From the NCBI GenBank assembly GCA_964565615.1, contig CAZMFO010000012.1:1-22318 (forward strand): DNA of 22,318 nucleotides, in the 5' to 3' direction. The notes beneath the pieces were generated by a model. That model saw only the letters and a program-made list of their open reading frames with translations. It made no database searches and had not been told where the DNA came from. The position numbers were made by a program, and so were the translations under genes. Origin of the DNA: HK-STAS-PATE-36 sp964565615 (GTDB lineage Bacteria > Patescibacteriota > Saccharimonadia > Saccharimonadales > JAGQNJ01). The number at the start of each line of letters is the position of its first letter. Positions within the stretch are counted from its first letter, which is position 1. This document shows, piece after piece, positions 20,566-22,318 of the stretch.

Positions 20566-21174
20566 ATGAGTAAAGAATTTAGGCAGTTTATGGTTGAACT
20601 TACTCGTTTAACTGCTGATGGTGATGAATTACAACTGAAAAACTCTGTTTTACAAGATGCGCTGAGAATAGAAAAAACACATAATCTGCCGATTGCGCCT
20701 GAGACGATTGTTGGTCGTAAAAGACAAAGCCAAGTTGTTTTGCCATCAGGAATAGTATCGGTAGAATTTGTTACCTATAATGAGGCTGCTGGTATGACGG
20801 AGCCAGGCAACGTCTGGCGTAATGACAATAACGGAGTGTTGGTTGGCGAATTTACTGCAAGGGGTGGCGCTGTTTATGATCCGAACTGGGATGCGGATAC
20901 AAAAGGATATTTTGCCATTGACGCATCGCTATATCCGTACAGTGACGGAAGAGTAGAGGACTTTTCTGAGTTTGAGGGTCCGTTCTTAGATGAAGAAGCG
21001 GAGGTGGCGACCAAGTTTAGAACAGAAGTTGCTGACTACTTAAGTGAGTTGCACTTTCCAACAAGACTTATAGAGATATTGCAGGGCACAGACGAGGAAT
21101 ACGGAAGTACTGGTTATTTTTTAGAACTTGAAGAAGTTGCTAAATTTGCAGAGGGGCTTAGCTCAATTAATTAA
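20566..21174 (+). CDS. Acidic soluble protein of unknown function
   Basis: A 202-residue protein that I do not recognise. No membrane segment or signal peptide is visible. The first 50 residues look helical. The middle has beta-like stretches with many aromatics (GIVSVEFVTYNEAAG, GVLVGEFTARGGAVYDPNWD, KGYFAIDASLYPYSDGRVEDF), and the C-terminal third is acidic helix (DEEAEVATKFRTEVADYLSEL). It is driven by the strongest promoter in the window, a full consensus -35/-10 with a leaderless start, so it may be abundant. The stop lies 1 base from the stop of the convergent tsaD gene. Confidence 0.8.
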   Translation: MSKEFRQFMVELTRLTADGDELQLKNSVLQDALRIEKTHNLPIAPETIVGRKRQSQVVLPSGIVSVEFVTYNEAAGMTEPGNVWRNDNNGVLVGEFTARGGAVYDPNWDADTKGYFAIDASLYPYSDGRVEDFSEFEGPFLDEEAEVATKFRTEVADYLSELHFPTRLIEILQGTDEEYGSTGYFLELEEVAKFAEGLSSIN

Positions 21175-21175
21175 T

Positions 21176-22237
21176 CTACATCGAGAGATTTGGTTCAATG
21201 TCTAGGGAATAGGGGTCTGCTGGTGGTTGGTTGTACTCTATCTTAAAGCATCCAAGAGTAGCGATCATAGCGCCGTTGTCGGTGCAGAGCTTCGGATCGG
21301 TATATTCAACTTCGATTGGTAGGCGCGCAGACAACTGATGTCTTAGTTCTAGGTTAGAAGCGACACCCCCAGCAATAATTACGCTATTTACCGCATAGGT
21401 GCGAAAAGCATCGAGGGTTTTATCAACAACCGTCTCAATGGCTACACGCTGAAAACTAGCAGAGATGTCTTTGCGCTGAGACGCGTTTAGACGCTCTGCA
21501 AGACGAAAACTCTCAAAAGTGTGATCTACACCCAAAATGTTCTGAGTAGCCCTTAGAACGGCTGTTTTAAGCCCAGAAAAGCTAAAATCATAACGGTTTT
21601 CCATTCGTGCCTTAGGTAATTGCACAGCGTGTGGGTTTCCTCCACTAGCAGTTTTAGCAATACTTGGCCCTCCGGGGTAGGGTAGTCCAAGAATTTTAGC
21701 TACTTTATCAAAAGCTTCTCCAATAGCATCGTCATGAGTTTGGCCAAGTAGCTGATAATCAAAATGATCTTGAAACAACACTAGTTGAGTATGTCCACCG
21801 CTGACAATAAGCGCCAAAAGAGGGAAGTTGGGCTGTTTTTTTGGAAGGTTGTATCCAGATAATGCCGTTTTGGTTAAGAAGTTGGCATATACATGACCTT
21901 CAACATGGTTGATAGCGTAGAGAGGTTTATTTTTAGTGATTGCCAAGGTTCGCGCTGTTAATACCCCGATTAACAAGGAGCCACCTAACCCAGCACCATT
22001 AGTAATAGCAATGGCGTCAATGTCTTTCCAGTTTAGCCCAGATTGATTAAGTGCATCTTTTAGGGTGGGTGTCATAGCTTGAATATGCTCACGGGCAGCA
22101 ATCTCTGGCACTACACCACCGTATTTTGCATGGATATTCATACTGCTAGCCGTTGAGCAGGCAAGTAGAGTGTCGCCATCTTTTACGATACCAACCGAAG
22201 TTTCATCACAACTAGTTTCAATGCCCAAAACGACCAT
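21176..22237 (-). CDS. tsaD: tRNA N6-adenosine threonylcarbamoyltransferase TsaD
   Basis: A 353-residue Kae1/TsaD/YgjD protein that transfers the threonylcarbamoyl group from threonylcarbamoyl-AMP to A37 of ANN-decoding tRNAs. VLGIETSCDETSVGIV is the ASKHA phosphate-1 motif. HVEGH (His111, His115) binds the metal. SGGHTQLV, the FDKVAKILGLPYPGGP stretch and IAGGVASN (second phosphate motif) are all present, as is the metal-binding Asp in CTDNGAMIA. The length is normal. A -10 TATACT lies 7 bases from the ATG and puts the transcript start on it. Confidence 0.98.
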   Translation of the reverse strand: MVVLGIETSCDETSVGIVKDGDTLLACSTASSMNIHAKYGGVVPEIAAREHIQAMTPTLKDALNQSGLNWKDIDAIAITNGAGLGGSLLIGVLTARTLAITKNKPLYAINHVEGHVYANFLTKTALSGYNLPKKQPNFPLLALIVSGGHTQLVLFQDHFDYQLLGQTHDDAIGEAFDKVAKILGLPYPGGPSIAKTASGGNPHAVQLPKARMENRYDFSFSGLKTAVLRATQNILGVDHTFESFRLAERLNASQRKDISASFQRVAIETVVDKTLDAFRTYAVNSVIIAGGVASNLELRHQLSARLPIEVEYTDPKLCTDNGAMIATLGCFKIEYNQPPADPYSLDIEPNLSM

Positions 22238-22244
22238 TGTTATA

Positions 22245-22250
22245 AGTATA
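22245..22250 (-). promoter_or_regulatory. -10 box of tsaD
   Basis: TATACT on the minus strand, 7 bases before the ATG at 22237. A TTGACT at 22273-22278 inside the terminal repeat is 22 bases upstream, too long a spacer for a standard -35. Confidence 0.5.
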
Positions 22251-22267
22251 ACAGGTATCGGAGAGGG

Positions 22268-22318
22268 GGTTCAGTCAACTAACATGGAACAAGCGTAAAC
22301 CGTAGAAATGTTAAAGGA
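22268..22318 (-). repeat. Right copy of 51-bp terminal inverted repeat
   Basis: Exact reverse complement of 4-54. The window ends inside or at the edge of the repeat, so its outer limit is unknown. Confidence 0.9.

Overview
The window looks like chromosomal sequence of a small-genome bacterium of the Candidate Phyla Radiation (Patescibacteria), most likely Saccharibacteria or a relative. This is inferred from gene content, not from a marker search. The clues are minor pilins beside cohesin and dockerin surface proteins, many lineage-type small membrane proteins, almost no Shine-Dalgarno sequences, and -10 boxes only a few bases from start codons. UGA acts as a stop (for example the ATGA overlap at 5345-5348), so the code is standard.

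Layout. 112-1375 (+): two membrane proteins. 1447-7517 (-): a surface or pilus block read as large PilV-like prepilin, PilW-like prepilin, PilX-like prepilin, then a membrane-anchored cohesin protein and a cohesin/Ig/FN3/dockerin protein. 7719-7795 (-): tRNA-Arg with a GCG anticodon and a strong terminator. 7888-7979 (+): tRNA-Ser(CGA). 7974-14838: an integrative element inserted at the exact 3' end of tRNA-Ser. 15064-22237: ordinary chromosome, with a membrane protein, a HIT protein plus a 59-residue membrane protein, an XRE-HAD fusion, valS, an acidic unknown and tsaD.

The element is the most interesting part. It has two modules. Module A is a large serine recombinase flanked by 134-bp inverted repeats. 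Module B is a defence cargo flanked by 307-bp inverted repeats that look perfect. The cargo is an XRE controller, an amino-methyltransferase, a BsaWI/CCGG-family-like restriction enzyme, a second amino-methyltransferase, and an AAA ATPase carrying a HEPN-type RNxxxH motif. Every repeat arm stops exactly at the hexamer CCGCCA. The sequences on the two sides of this hexamer occur in all four combinations expected of attB, attP, attL and attR. The attP-like site lies inside the element in inverted orientation, beside an inverted remnant of the recombinase 3' end. The layout therefore suggests an element that can excise (outer sites direct) and whose two modules could each invert (neighbouring sites opposed).

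The recombinase reading frame runs through the attachment site into the antisense strand of tRNA-Ser, so its C-terminus depends on integration state or module orientation. The original tRNA-Ser terminator seems to have been displaced about 6.9 kb and is now present twice as a 72-bp direct repeat. The window itself begins and ends with a 51-bp inverted repeat, which may be real or may reflect contig breakage at a repeat.
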